Source: Caballeronia sp. INDeC2 (GTDB taxonomy: Bacteria; Pseudomonadota; Gammaproteobacteria; Burkholderiales; Burkholderiaceae). Taken from it: a stretch of DNA of 64,000 bases. The DNA is taken from contig NZ_JALQDG010000040.1 of NCBI RefSeq assembly GCF_023631325.1, forward strand, positions 1 through 64,000, given 5' to 3'. Shown one piece after another: positions 7,689 through 17,040 of the stretch (its first letter is position 1; the number at the start of each line of letters is the position of its first letter). Both the position numbers and the translations under genes were made by a program. The notes beneath the pieces were generated by a model that did not search any database, had not been told where the DNA came from, and saw only the letters and a list, made by a program, of their open reading frames with translations.

Positions 7689-8795
7689 TTACATCGGGTG
7701 GCCGGCCACGAAGTTCTTGTACGAGTAGTAAGCAGCCTTCGGCGTTTGTCCGTCCGACTTCATCAGACCGAAATTGCCTTCGGAGTCGTCATAGAGTTCG
7801 AATGCCTGGATCGACTGGATGTTGTACTTCGATGCAACGCTCTGAAACTGCGCCATCATCGTATTGCCGGCCATGTAATTCGCGATCTGCTGATCGGTGC
7901 CGTAGTTCGGACGCACGCCGAATTCGTTGACCCACACCGGCTTGCCGAACGAATGGAGAATGCCCAGCATGTCGTAGCAACCCGTGCCGCCGCATGCATG
8001 CGTCATGTCGTTCTGATTCGAATACCAGTGCCACGCGGTGACGTCCCAGCTCACCGTCGGGTGACCGCGCGTGCCGTCGGGCTGCGAGCCGTCCATCAGC
8101 ATCTGGAAGAACGCGTAGTGCAGCCACGTGCCGTTCACGACGATCTTCGCCGAACCGTCCACCGACTTCACGCCCGCGATCAGCCCGCGAATGACGCCGC
8201 GCGCGAGGACGTAAGGCTGGTTCTTGTAGTGCGTCCAGCTCGTGCCGTCGACGTTGCCGTTGAGCGCTTGCGCCTCGAGCTCGTTGCCGACTTCGTAATA
8301 CTTGTACTTGTAGGTGCTCGCGACCTGCTGGCCGAGCGTGTAGGCCGCGTTGTACGCATCCTGCTCGGAATTGAAGCCGGTGCCCAGCAGAATCACGGGG
8401 TACACGGTGACTCCGCTCGCTGCCATCGTTTGCGCCATCTTCGCGACGACCTTCGCGGAGTTCAGGCTGTACACGTCGTTACGATAGATCGTCGCGCCGA
8501 TGTCCTTCAGTTGCGCGAGCTGCGTCGTTACGGACGTCGCGTCATACGCGCCGCCGTTCGTGTTCCGGCCGTTCGCGCCGTAGAAGATGGAGGTGCTGGT
8601 CGCGGCCTTCGCCGTCGACTCGGGCGCGGCGCTCTTGGCGGTGGCGTCGTCGAGGGCGCTTTCGCCGCCGCCGCCGCAGGCGGCCAGCAGTACGCTCGTG
8701 AGAACTGCTGTCGCGATTGCCGCGGCCTTGCGTGCCGAGAAAACGTTGAGGTTGCGATGGGAGGTGTGATTTCGATTCGTCATTGCAGTTAGCAT
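7689..8795 (-). CDS. secreted GH-A clan glycoside hydrolase, lipoprotein
   Basis: A protein of about 368 residues with a signal peptide and lipobox (SVLLAACGGGGE), a low-complexity Ala/Ser/Thr linker, and a TIM-barrel glycosidase domain. Two glutamates sit as expected in clan GH-A: acid/base in YYEVGNELE and nucleophile in KPVWVNEFGV. Other barrel strands (VYPVILLG, VSWDVTAWHWY) fit families related to GH5/GH39. It is probably anchored in the outer membrane or periplasm, acting on a polysaccharide, perhaps the cell's own exopolysaccharide. Start is ATG 8795 or ATG 8783; neither has a strong ribosome-binding site. It stands alone with its own terminator. Confidence 0.78.
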   Translation of the reverse strand: MLTAMTNRNHTSHRNLNVFSARKAAAIATAVLTSVLLAACGGGGESALDDATAKSAAPESTAKAATSTSIFYGANGRNTNGGAYDATSVTTQLAQLKDIGATIYRNDVYSLNSAKVVAKMAQTMAASGVTVYPVILLGTGFNSEQDAYNAAYTLGQQVASTYKYKYYEVGNELEAQALNGNVDGTSWTHYKNQPYVLARGVIRGLIAGVKSVDGSAKIVVNGTWLHYAFFQMLMDGSQPDGTRGHPTVSWDVTAWHWYSNQNDMTHACGGTGCYDMLGILHSFGKPVWVNEFGVRPNYGTDQQIANYMAGNTMMAQFQSVASKYNIQSIQAFELYDDSEGNFGLMKSDGQTPKAAYYSYKNFVAGHPM

Positions 8796-9468
8796 TGCTA
8801 ATTGATTGTCGTAAGGCTCTTAAAATCCGAAACGCTGCCAGACCTTCTCAGTGATTCAAGATGCGTATCGCGGTAATCCGTGCCGTTGTCTGGGTGACAC
8901 TAATTAGTCATCCAAAGTACCGGCGCAGCACGAGTCGGTCTGTCCGATGCCGACATTCAGGCATTGAGGGGCAGACTGCACGGCACGGAGTCACTGACCG
9001 GGTCCATAGCGCAACACAGCAAGCGCTCCGGATGGCGGAGTCGGGCAAACGATTGCGTTCGCCCGCATGGCCTTACGAAATGACAAACCAGCTCAGTTCG
9101 AAGGCGGCGTCGTCGGGAAGTGGTAACGTTTGCGCAATTTCGGTCAAAACACCCGAATATTTCGGGTTCTTCGCGCTACATCGGCAACCGTTGCCGAAAA
9201 ACCTGACTGACGGCAGCAAGGTTATCGTCTTATGAGATGAATGTAAATCCCTGTCACAGTAAAAAAATCTTGCGTTACGCCGGGTCGCAGAAAAACTTAC
9301 TTCATACGAGTGAATGAGTGGATTCGGCCGGAGGGGGAGACGCGCGCCATGCGCTCATAGGTAGTGCCCCGCGATCTGTTGTATCTTTCAAAGCGACTCC
9401 GGATAACCAGACTTTGAGCGGATGCCCGCAGGCGTCATCGCTTAGAGCCAGAACGCCAAGGGAAAAAC
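8796..9468. other. long intergenic region
   Basis: About 670 bases without a convincing gene; the longest frame (8861-9235, plus) lacks a recognisable domain and a ribosome-binding site. AT content is raised next to the glycosidase start, consistent with its promoter. A perfect ACTAATTAGT palindrome occurs at 8899-8908. AAGGGA at 9458-9463 is the ribosome-binding site of the CBS gene. Confidence 0.5.
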
Positions 9469-10164
9469 ATGCGAGCTGCCGACATCATGACGACATCGAT
9501 CGTTTCCGCCACGCCCGACATGTCCGTGCGCCAGGCCGCAGGAACGATGGTCTTCGCGGGCATCAGCGGCATGCCCGTGATCGACGAGGACGGCAAGTTG
9601 CTCGGCATCGTCACGGAGGGCGATCTGATGCATCGGGCGGAGATCGGGACGGGCGTGAGGCAGCGCGCGTGGTGGCTCGAACTGGTTGCATCGACGCGTG
9701 AACTGGCGAGCCAGTATGTCAAGGAGCACGCGCGCAAGGTCAAGGATGTAATGACGACCGACGTCGCGACCGTGAGCGAAACGTGCCCGGTCGCCGATAT
9801 CGCCGAATTGCTCGAACGCAAGCGCATCAAGCGCGTGCCAGTGATGCGCGACGGAAAGGTCGTCGGCGTCGTGAGCCGCGCCAATCTGATTCGCGCGCTC
9901 GTGACGATGGCGCCCGAACTGCCCGTCGAAGCCGATATCAGCGATCACTCGATCCGCGAGGCGGTTCTCGCCGCGATGGCGGCTCATCCTTGGGCGCTGC
10001 CTCGGGAGAATGTCATCGTGGAGAACGGGACGGTGCATCTGTGGACGCGCGTCACGAACGAGGACGAAGCGAAGGCTATTCGCGTGGCGGCGGAGAACGC
10101 ACCGGGGGTGAAAGAGGTCGTTACGCACGTCGGTCCTCCGGCGGCCGTTCCGCCGTTGGGCTAG
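9469..10164 (+). CDS. CBS-pair and BON domain protein
   Basis: A 231-residue soluble protein. Two CBS motifs occupy residues about 1-60 (ADIMTTSIVSATPDMSV... GMPVIDEDGKLLGIVTEGDL) and 88-148 (VKDVMTTDVATVSETCPV... RVPVMRDGKVVGVVSRANL). A BON domain fills residues about 160-225 (IREAVLAAMAAHPWAL... VHLWTRVTNEDEAKAIRVAAENAPGVKEV). CBS pairs bind adenine nucleotides; BON domains bind lipid or act as adaptors. Such proteins often belong to stress or anaerobic regulons. Its target is unknown. The next plus-strand gene, a DJ-1-type pseudogene, may once have been co-transcribed. Confidence 0.88.
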   Translation: MRAADIMTTSIVSATPDMSVRQAAGTMVFAGISGMPVIDEDGKLLGIVTEGDLMHRAEIGTGVRQRAWWLELVASTRELASQYVKEHARKVKDVMTTDVATVSETCPVADIAELLERKRIKRVPVMRDGKVVGVVSRANLIRALVTMAPELPVEADISDHSIREAVLAAMAAHPWALPRENVIVENGTVHLWTRVTNEDEAKAIRVAAENAPGVKEVVTHVGPPAAVPPLG

Positions 10165-10215
10165 CAACGCGCTTCGGCGTCGAACGGCGAACCATTTTCG
10201 ATGCGAGGTGCGGCC

Positions 10216-10852
10216 ATGAAAAATCCTGATGGTGACGACTTCGCATGATCGGCTCGCAACACCGGCAAGAAAACCGGCTTCTGGCTGGAGGAATTCGCGG
10301 CGCCTTATTTCACATTTCTCGATGCGAGCGTCGACATCACGGTGTGCTCGCCCAAGAGCGGGCAGCCGCCCGTCGATCCGAAAAGCGATACGCCGGAAGG
10401 CCAGACCAAGCTGACCGAACGTTTCAAGGGCGATGCCGGCGCGCAGCGCGTCCTCGCCAACACCGCGGTCCTCCCCGACATGAACGCCGACGACTACGAC
10501 GCCGTGTTCTATCCGGGCGGTCACGGACCGCTGTGGGATCTCGCGCAGGATGCGCATTCGATCGCGGTGATCGAGCGCTTCTACGAAAGCGGCAAGCCCG
10601 TTGCATTCGTATGTCACGCGCCGGGCGTGTTGCGTCACGTCGAAGTGAGCGACGAGCCGCTCGTGAAGGGCGCTCTCCGGCTTGACGAACTCGGAAGAAG
10701 AAGCGGTGCAACTCACGAACGTCGTGCCGTTCCTCGTGGAAGGCGAACTCAAGCGCCTCGGCGGCCGTTTCGAGAGAGTCGAGGACTGGCAGCGCTGTCG
10801 ATCATCGATGGACGTTTCGCGCGGGGATCTGATGGAGGTGCTGCGCGGGTAG
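10216..10852 (+). pseudogene. DJ-1/PfpI-family protein, multiply frameshifted
   Basis: Read across three frames, the DNA encodes a recognisable type 1 glutamine-amidotransferase-like/deglycase protein: MVTTSHDRL (from 10229), then NTGKKTGFWLEEFAAPYFTF and VFYPGGHGPLWDLA... AFVCHAPGVLRH in a second frame, then NSEEEAVQLTNVVPFLVEGE in a third. Another shift follows EDWQ. The nucleophile Cys (VCHAPG) survives, but shifts near 10255, 10670-10690 and 10790 break the protein. The initiating ATG at 10216 runs into a stop within 11 codons. No single polypeptide of normal length (about 230) can be made. Confidence 0.82.
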
Positions 10853-10979
10853 GATCGGGACGTGCCGATGCGAAAGTCGAGCGCTTACGGCACGAGCTGA
10901 CCGACGCGCATGATTAGTTATCCGGAGTATGCGCATTTCCAAGCGCGACATATGCGCGAGCTTTCATCCTTGGCGCCGA

Positions 10980-11726
10980 TCAGATGAAGCTCGCGCCTCC
11001 ATTGACCGGAATGGTCTGCCCGGTGATGAATGCATTGCCGATGAGCAACATCACGACGTCAGCGACTTCGCTCGCTTCACCCAGCCTTCCGACGGGCAAC
11101 CTCTCTGCAACATTCGATGCCTTGAGCGGCCCGGCCATTTCGGTGTCGACCGGTCCCGGCGCGACGGCGTTGACGGTGATGCCGTCGCGCGCGAGCCGGG
11201 CCGCATAGCCGCGCGTCAGGCCTTCGAGACCCGCCTTCGATGCGTTGTAATGGATGCCCACCAGACCCGGCCCGCGCGCCGCCGCTGATGACAGATTCAC
11301 GACGCGGCCCCAGCGCCGCGCGCGCATCCCAGGAAGCACGGCCTGCGTGCACAGAAACGCGGACTTCAGATTGACGGCGAGCGTCTGATCGAACTCAGCC
11401 TCGGTGAGATCGTCGATGTCGATCATCGTCGCGGTGCCGGCGTTGTTCACGAGTATGTCGATATGGTCGAGTCGCTGTTCGATGTCGGCGATCATCGCGT
11501 CGACTTCGCCGCTGAGCGATACGTCGGCGCGCACAGCGATCGCACGGCCGCCGAGGCGCTCGATTTCCGCGACGACATCGGCGGCTTCGTTATCGCGCTG
11601 CCGAAAGTTGATCGCCACCGTTGCGCCACAAGACGCAAGGGCGAGCGAAATCGCGCGTCCGATGCCGCGTGAGCCGCCGGTCACCAAGGCGACGCGGCCG
11701 TTCAGGTCGAGGATACGAGCGGGCAT
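10980..11726 (-). CDS. SDR-family oxidoreductase (FabG-like)
   Basis: A 248-residue classical short-chain dehydrogenase. Motifs: TGGSRGIGRA near residue 16, NNAG near 94, Ser in NLSSAAARG, Tyr-x3-Lys in HYNASKAG, and a C-terminal TGQTIPVNGGASFI. Basic residues after the second strand (INFRQRD) suggest NADP(H). It resembles 3-oxoacyl-ACP reductases but lies alone, far from fatty-acid genes, so the substrate is unknown. AAAGGA before ATG 11726 supports the start. Confidence 0.85.
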   Translation of the reverse strand: MPARILDLNGRVALVTGGSRGIGRAISLALASCGATVAINFRQRDNEAADVVAEIERLGGRAIAVRADVSLSGEVDAMIADIEQRLDHIDILVNNAGTATMIDIDDLTEAEFDQTLAVNLKSAFLCTQAVLPGMRARRWGRVVNLSSAAARGPGLVGIHYNASKAGLEGLTRGYAARLARDGITVNAVAPGPVDTEMAGPLKASNVAERLPVGRLGEASEVADVVMLLIGNAFITGQTIPVNGGASFI

Positions 11727-11836
11727 GATGGGATCCTTTCTGGCGAGGAAGAAGGGGATAGTTTGCGCGCGTCGTAATGATCTCGCTGATTGTGGATCGG
11801 CTTGAGCTGCGTGTGCGTTGCGTCGGGGCGCTTGAT

Positions 11837-11870
11837 GAAAAAAACCGATGTCCGGTTAAGGACATCGGTT
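11837..11870 (-). terminator. strong intrinsic terminator
   Basis: An 11-bp perfect stem (11843-11853 with 11860-11870) and a GGTTAA/TTAACC loop, followed on the minus strand by a run of at least six T. It terminates the glycine/histidine repeat gene that ends 24 bases before it. Confidence 0.9.
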
Positions 11871-11893
11871 CTTCCTTGCACTGCGCTGCTTGA

Positions 11894-13912
11894 TTAACGG
11901 CCGCCGTGGCCTCCGCCGCCACCACCGCTGCCGCCACCGCCGTGACCGCCGCCATGGCCGCCACCGCCGTTGCCGCCGCCGTTGCCGGCGCCGCTGCCGC
12001 CACCGCCATGGCCACCACCGCCGTTACCGCCGCCGCCGTTGCCGCCATTACCGCCGTTACCGCCGTTGCCGCCGTTGCCGCCGTTGCCGCCGCCATGGCC
12101 ACCACCGCCGTTACCACCGCCACCGTGACCACCACCGCCGCTGCCGCCGCCGCCGTTACCGCCGCCGCCGTTACCGCCGCCGCCGTTACCGCCGCCGCCG
12201 TTACCGCCGCCGCCGTTACCGCCGCCACCGTTGCCACCACCGCCGTTACCGCCGCCACCATGGCCACCACCGCCGCTGCCGCCACCGCCGTTGCCGCCGC
12301 CACCGTTGCCACCACCGCCGCTGCCGCCACCGCCATGGCCACCACCGCCGTTACCGGCGCCACCGTGGCCGCCACCGCCGCCATGGCCACCACCGCCGTT
12401 GCCGCCGCCGTTGCCACCACCGCCGTTGCCACCACCGCCGTTGCCGCCGCCGCCGTTGCCACCGCCGCCGTTGCCACCGCCACCGCCGCTACCGCCGCCG
12501 CTGCCGCCACCGCCATGGCCACCACCGCCGTTACCGCCGCCGCCACCGCCATGGCCACCACCGCCGTTACCGCCGCCGCCGTTGCCACCACCGCCGTTGC
12601 CACCACTGCCATGGCCACCACCATTACCGCCGCCATTGCCATTGCCGCCACCGCCGTGACCACTACCCGAGCCACTGCCGCCGCCATGACCGCCAGGCGA
12701 GCCGTTGCCGTGGCCGCCGCCATCACCGTGGCCGCCATCGCCATGACCGATGCCACCATGACCACCATCGCCGTGGCCACCATCGCCGTGACCGCCGTCG
12801 CCATGACCACCATCGCCGTGGCCGCCGTCGCCGTGGCCGCCGTCGCCATGACCACCATCGCCGTGACCGCCGTCGCCATGACCACCATCGCCGTGGCCGC
12901 CGTCGCCGTGGCCGCCGTCGCCATGACCACCATCGCCGTGACCGCCGTCGCCATGACCACCATCGCCGTGGCCGCCGTCGCCGTGGCCGCCGTCGCCATG
13001 ACCACCATCGCCGTGGCCGCCGTCGCCGTGACCGCCGTCGCCATGACCGCCGTCGCCGTGGCCGCCATCGCCATGGCCGTGGCCGCCGTCACCATCGCCA
13101 TGGCCATGACCGTCGCCGTGTCCATCGCCATGTCCGTCACCATGACCGTGACCATCGCCGTCACCATGACCGTGGCCATCGCCGTCACCGTGGCCGTGGC
13201 CGTGGCCGTGGCCATCGCCATCGCCATCGCCATGACCGTGTCCATCGCCATCGCCGTGACCATGGCCATCGCCGTCACCATCGCCGTGGCCATGACCGTG
13301 ACCGTGACCATGTCCATCGCCGTCACCATCGCCATCGCCGTGGCCATGACCATGACCATGACCATGTCCGTGCCCATCTCCGCCCGTGTCCCCGCCCGAA
13401 TCACCACCGCCGGAATCGCCACCGCCGGAATCGCCACCACCCGAGCCCGGGCCCGAGCTGCCGTTTCCGCTTCCGGTCGATCCTCCCGTACCCTTGCCGC
13501 CGCCCGAGTTCGTGCCGCCCGCGCCCGCCGTCGAACCCGGTCCGCTGCTGGCCGAGCCCTGGCCGGAGCCGGTGCCTGCGCCGGACCCTGAGCCGGATCC
13601 AGAGCCAGCGCCAGAGCCGCCCGAACTTACTCCAGCCGATCCATCGCCACCGCGCCCGCCCTGGAGCAAAGGCACGACCGCCGACACCGTATCGACCGTC
13701 GGTTCCGTCGACGGCGATACGCTCGTCGACGAGTCCATCGCCGCAACCGTCATCACGGCGCTCGGGCCGATCGGCGCACATCCCTCGGAAGTCTGGTTGC
13801 CGCAAGGATTCCCCGCCGATTGCGCCGACGCGAAATTCGACATGGCCGCCGCGATCACGATCACGCTGAGCTTGATTGCGGTATTCAATTTGAATTTTTT
13901 AGGATTACTCAT
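11894..13912 (-). CDS. secreted Gly/His/Asp repeat protein
   Basis: A 672-residue protein with a clear Sec signal peptide (cleavage after ...SNFASA, residue 30), a short unique segment with two cysteines (NPCGNQTSEGCAP), a Ser/Gly linker to about residue 180, then only repeats. Residues 181-275 alternate HG and DG dipeptides; about 277-395 are near-perfect GHGDG pentads; the rest is GGN/GGGGH-type sequence to the C-terminus. It has no membrane anchor or known domain. AAGGGG before ATG 13912 and a strong terminator argue for real expression. Histidine and aspartate density suggests metal or proton binding, or a structural extracellular matrix role; both are inference. Confidence 0.82.
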   Translation of the reverse strand: MSNPKKFKLNTAIKLSVIVIAAAMSNFASAQSAGNPCGNQTSEGCAPIGPSAVMTVAAMDSSTSVSPSTEPTVDTVSAVVPLLQGGRGGDGSAGVSSGGSGAGSGSGSGSGAGTGSGQGSASSGPGSTAGAGGTNSGGGKGTGGSTGSGNGSSGPGSGGGDSGGGDSGGGDSGGDTGGDGHGHGHGHGHGHGDGDGDGDGHGHGHGHGHGDGDGDGHGHGDGDGHGHGDGDGDGHGHGHGHGDGDGHGHGDGDGHGHGDGHGDGHGDGHGHGDGDGGHGHGDGGHGDGGHGDGGHGDGGHGDGGHGDGGHGDGGHGDGGHGDGGHGDGGHGDGGHGDGGHGDGGHGDGGHGDGGHGDGGHGDGGHGDGGHGDGGHGDGGHGDGGHGGIGHGDGGHGDGGGHGNGSPGGHGGGSGSGSGHGGGGNGNGGGNGGGHGSGGNGGGGNGGGGNGGGGHGGGGGGNGGGGHGGGGSGGGSGGGGGNGGGGNGGGGNGGGGNGGGGNGGGNGGGGHGGGGGHGGAGNGGGGHGGGGSGGGGNGGGGNGGGGSGGGGHGGGGNGGGGNGGGGNGGGGNGGGGNGGGGNGGGGNGGGGSGGGGHGGGGNGGGGHGGGNGGNGGNGGNGGNGGNGGGGNGGGGHGGGGSGAGNGGGNGGGGHGGGHGGGGSGGGGGGHGGR
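12763..13080 (-). repeat. tandem 15-bp repeats (GHGDG), with a 75-bp higher-order unit
   Basis: About 21 head-to-tail copies of a 15-bp unit within the glycine/histidine repeat gene. Synonymous differences show a longer period: 12841-12915 and 12916-12990 are identical 75-bp blocks, and 12766-12840 differs only in its first unit. This points to recent expansion by slippage or unequal exchange. Confidence 0.9.
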
Positions 13913-14584
13913 GTGTACCCCTTGTAATGTTTCTTAGCCACGCGTCCACCTGGAGAGTCAAACGCGATGTGGGGCAAGAATGACAGGCTGTACGCAGCGT
14001 TCTGTGCGGTACTGAACCGGAGGCGAGGGCGGCGTCGTTTCACGCCGTGCGGGAGCGCGCAGAGAACGTTTGCGGATGATCGAAAGAGCCGGAATGCGTT
14101 CGACAGTTGCGGCTTCACTCCTCGAAGCATGGCCGGGAATGACGGCCATTGCGACCGCCAGCTTTGTCCGGAACCCGCGTGCGAACACGAAAGCTGTTTA
14201 TAGAGTATGTGTAGGCTATCTGTATGGAATGGGCGGCGTCAAACGCGCTGTGTGCTGTGGACCGCAGATCGAATCGCACGATCGATCACACGGCGCGAAA
14301 ACGCCCTTATCCGCTGATCAAAGTCGATAGGTCGAGATCGGCCAAAATTTGAACTAGAGTTCATTATTGTTCGCTTTCCTGATCGTATTGCCATGCGTGC
14401 GCTCGCATTCGTCGAAGTTAAGCGCGCACCGGAACCCGGGTCATACCCGCATGCATCCGACGAATCAGACCACGAACGCGTCATCGATCAAACGGCGTAG
14501 CGTTGTTCATAAGAATTAGGAATACCAAACAAATGGAAGACCGATGTTCATCAGACACATCGTATCCATCAACCGGAGGGTGTC
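13913..14584. other. intergenic region, no supported gene
   Basis: About 670 bases between divergent genes. It must hold the promoter of the repeat protein (AAGGGG lies 6 bases before its ATG) and that of the protease (GGAGGG at 14574). Short frames on both strands have no recognisable content. AT content rises around 14330-14560. Confidence 0.5.
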
Positions 14585-15799
14585 ATGCAAAGAACGAAAC
14601 GAGTCGCCTGCGTGGAGGCGACGGCGGTTGTCGCACTGTCGATAGCGAGCGCGAACGTCGCATATGCGGAAGATGAAGTCGTCGTGAATACGAATCCGGC
14701 CGCATCGCGCGCAGCAACGGCGGATGTCTCGAGTCTCAAGCCGGTGGTCAACGTGCTTCTGCCTCCGGACACATCAACGATCGTCCCGAACACCGGTCCC
14801 GAACCTTATGCGGCGGGCGTGAACACGCAAAGTGGCATCGTGAGCAATGCGCAGACGAGAGCGTATGGCGATTTCGGCATTCCCTATACGACAGGCCGCG
14901 TGCAGGACGGCAATCAGAGCGCGGCCGGCACGACGAGCGCGAATTTCCTCAGCACGACCTATCCGTATCGCGCGATCGGCAAGCTCACCTTCTCCGCCGG
15001 CTACTGCACCGCGAGCCTGGTTCGCAGAAGCGTGATCGTCACGGCGGCGCACTGCATACAGGCGTTCGGAAGCGGGAATTCGCTGTACTCCAACTGGCAG
15101 TTCATTCCCGGACATTACGGCGCTTCCGGCGCCACCGCGGCCCAGATTGCGCCTTATGGCAGGTGGACATGGGCTGGGCTCGTGCGGCCATCGACATGGG
15201 CGAACGGCACCGATACCGGATCGGGTTCGGCGCGCAACAACGATCTCGCGGTGATCGCGATAGCGAAGAACGCATCGAATCAGTTCATCGGCGACATCAC
15301 CGGCTATCTGAACTATGGGTACAACAACTATTCCTTCGTATCGTCGCCGAAGACCGGCAATCTTCAGACGGCGGCCGTGACGACCTTCGGCTATCCCGCA
15401 TTGATCGATGGCGGCGCGATCATGCAACGCACCGATGGCCCGACCTATACGACGACGGTCAGCGGCGCATCGCAACTCTGGCAGGGCAGCAATCTCACGG
15501 GCGGCGCAAGCGGCGGCCCGTGGATCGTGAACTTCCGGGCGCGCGATGCCGTTCTCTCCGGCGGCGCGGTGATAGGCAATTCGTCGACGCTCGCGATCGT
15601 CGGCGTAACTTCGTGGGGATCGTCCGATCCGAACGCGCCCAAGGACAACTATGCGTCGCAGTTCCGTCAGAACACGCAGTATCCGAACGCGACGTATGGC
15701 AGTTACGGGTCGGGCAATATCGCATCGCTGCTGAATACGCTGTGCGGCAGCGCGGCGCCGGGCGGCGGCACGTTCGCATCGCAGGGATATTGCAATTAG
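14585..15799 (+). CDS. secreted trypsin-like serine protease
   Basis: A 404-residue exported protein: signal peptide (cleavage near NVAYA-EDE, residue 28), a propeptide-like region to about residue 125, then a chymotrypsin-fold protease. The triad is visible: His in VTAAHCIQAFG, Asp in ARNNDLAVIAIA, Ser in TGGASGGPWIV. An N-terminal Cys pair (GYC...AAHC) may form the usual disulfide; another lies near the C-terminus. GGAGGG precedes ATG 14585 and a terminator follows. Substrate unknown; bacterial members are usually extracellular proteases. Confidence 0.88.
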   Translation: MQRTKRVACVEATAVVALSIASANVAYAEDEVVVNTNPAASRAATADVSSLKPVVNVLLPPDTSTIVPNTGPEPYAAGVNTQSGIVSNAQTRAYGDFGIPYTTGRVQDGNQSAAGTTSANFLSTTYPYRAIGKLTFSAGYCTASLVRRSVIVTAAHCIQAFGSGNSLYSNWQFIPGHYGASGATAAQIAPYGRWTWAGLVRPSTWANGTDTGSGSARNNDLAVIAIAKNASNQFIGDITGYLNYGYNNYSFVSSPKTGNLQTAAVTTFGYPALIDGGAIMQRTDGPTYTTTVSGASQLWQGSNLTGGASGGPWIVNFRARDAVLSGGAVIGNSSTLAIVGVTSWGSSDPNAPKDNYASQFRQNTQYPNATYGSYGSGNIASLLNTLCGSAAPGGGTFASQGYCN

Positions 15800-15809
15800 C
15801 CTAGCCTTC

Positions 15810-15853
15810 GGTGGCTCGCTCGTTCGAATGGACGACGAGCCGCCGGCTTTTTC
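15810..15853 (+). terminator. intrinsic terminator after the protease
   Basis: GGTGGCTCG (15810-15818) pairs with CGAGCCGCC (15836-15844) allowing one G-T pair, then GGCTTTTTC. The loop is long, so efficiency is uncertain. Confidence 0.65.
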
Positions 15854-16013
15854 TGTCGATGAAAGAAGATGCGATGCGGCGACTCACGATGACGTCTCTG
15901 ATCGCCCTTCAGACGAATTCACTCGAACATGCCTGAAACGCCCTTAAAATAAGAAGCGATCCGGGCCGCAAGCCAGACGCGGCTTCTCACTTCATCGGCA
16001 GCACCGCCCAGGC

Positions 16014-16742
16014 ATGACGAAAGACGACACCACTCACGTCCGCGCACATGGCGCGTCGAGCAAGCGCAAGCGGCTCGGCCGCCCGACGGGCAACATCAAT
16101 CAGCGCGAGAACATCCTCGACGCGGCCGAGGTCGATTTCTCGCAGCGGGGCTACGCTGGCACGTCGCTCAAGGAAGTGGCCGCGTCGTGCGGCGTCACGC
16201 AGGCGCTCATCACGTATTACTTCGGCACGAAACAGCAACTTTTCGAACAGGTGTTTCTGCGCCGCGCGATGCTCATCTCCGAGGAGCGCGTGACGCTCCT
16301 GCGCCAACTGACCGACGGCAAAGAGACGAACGTGCGCGACATCGTGCACGCGTTTCTGCTGCCGCTCGTCGCGCTGCGCAAGACCGATGGCGGCCGCGCG
16401 TTCATTCGCCTGCAGGCGCGGTTGCACACGGAGCCGCCCGAAATCTCGTACAGCCTGCGCAGCACCGCATATGGCGATTCGACCGATGCCTACGTCGAAG
16501 CCCTGCGCGCCGCGCTGCCCGGCCTTCCCGCGAAAGATCTCTACTGGCGCGTGACGATGATGATCGGCGCGTATCTCTACGCGTTCTCCGACACGCATCG
16601 TCTCGATGTGCTCGCCAAAGGCGCGTGCGATCCGTGGGACGCGAACGAGACGCTCGAGCAGTTGACGAACTTCATCGTCGGCGGTCTGGAAGCGCAGGCG
16701 AGCGCCAAGAAGACCAAATCGAAGACGACCCGCGCCGCCTGA
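16014..16742 (+). CDS. TetR/AcrR-family transcriptional regulator
   Basis: A 242-residue regulator with a basic, disordered first 25 residues, then the TetR helix-turn-helix (ILDAAEVDFSQRGYAG, SLKEVAASCGVTQALITYYFG) at about residues 30-80. The C-terminal ligand domain is divergent and the tail is Lys/Ala-rich. It converges on a small gene that follows the MFS transporter, so it may control that transporter, but the shared palindrome upstream of the MFS gene also matches the nic promoter and need not be its target. Confidence 0.87.
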   Translation: MTKDDTTHVRAHGASSKRKRLGRPTGNINQRENILDAAEVDFSQRGYAGTSLKEVAASCGVTQALITYYFGTKQQLFEQVFLRRAMLISEERVTLLRQLTDGKETNVRDIVHAFLLPLVALRKTDGGRAFIRLQARLHTEPPEISYSLRSTAYGDSTDAYVEALRAALPGLPAKDLYWRVTMMIGAYLYAFSDTHRLDVLAKGACDPWDANETLEQLTNFIVGGLEAQASAKKTKSKTTRAA

Positions 16743-16747
16743 AAAGA

Positions 16748-16975
16748 TCAGCGCCGCAAACCGATTTCCATCGATTCGATGACCTGCGCGATGGTCGAAT
16801 GCATCGACGCAAGCGTCGCGCCGGGCAAGTCCGACGACGCCGTTTCGCCGATCATCTCCCGCAGCGTCTCCTGCACATCCGCCGATGCCTGTTGCGGCAG
16901 CGCCGCGGCGATCACGCTGAGCGCCGCGGTTAGGCCGTGCAGCTTGCCGGTCAACGTTTCTAGTTCCTGACTCAT
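16748..16975 (-). CDS. small helical hypothetical protein
   Basis: A 75-residue acidic, probably all-helical soluble protein (MSQELETLTGKLHGLTAALS...). AGGAAG lies eight bases before ATG 16975. It follows the MFS transporter by 65 bases on the same strand and may share its transcript. I do not recognise the family. Confidence 0.65.
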   Translation of the reverse strand: MSQELETLTGKLHGLTAALSVIAAALPQQASADVQETLREMIGETASSDLPGATLASMHSTIAQVIESMEIGLRR

Positions 16976-17040
16976 ATTTGCTTCCTGTCGTTACGGTGAG
17001 GTGAAGCGAGCCGCCCGCTGTGCGAGCGGCCCGCGGACAA

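Noticed and set aside
8899..8908. ACTAATTAGT palindrome as an operator
   Set aside because: Ten bases only, 100 bases from the nearest gene start and without flanking symmetry.
8861..9235. 124-codon plus-strand frame in the intergenic region
   Set aside because: No ribosome-binding site, domain or coding-like composition.
12763..13080. Possible CRISPR-like array
   Set aside because: The 15-bp units are contiguous without spacers and encode GHGDG in frame.
11890..13869. Three long frames (Arg/His-, Ala/Thr- and Pro-rich) opposite the repeat gene
   Set aside because: A 3-bp-periodic repeat keeps all frames open; only the minus-strand frame has a signal peptide, ribosome-binding site and terminator.
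13967..14330. Short plus-strand frames before the protease gene
   Set aside because: Mixed composition and no conserved features; the region is better read as promoter DNA.
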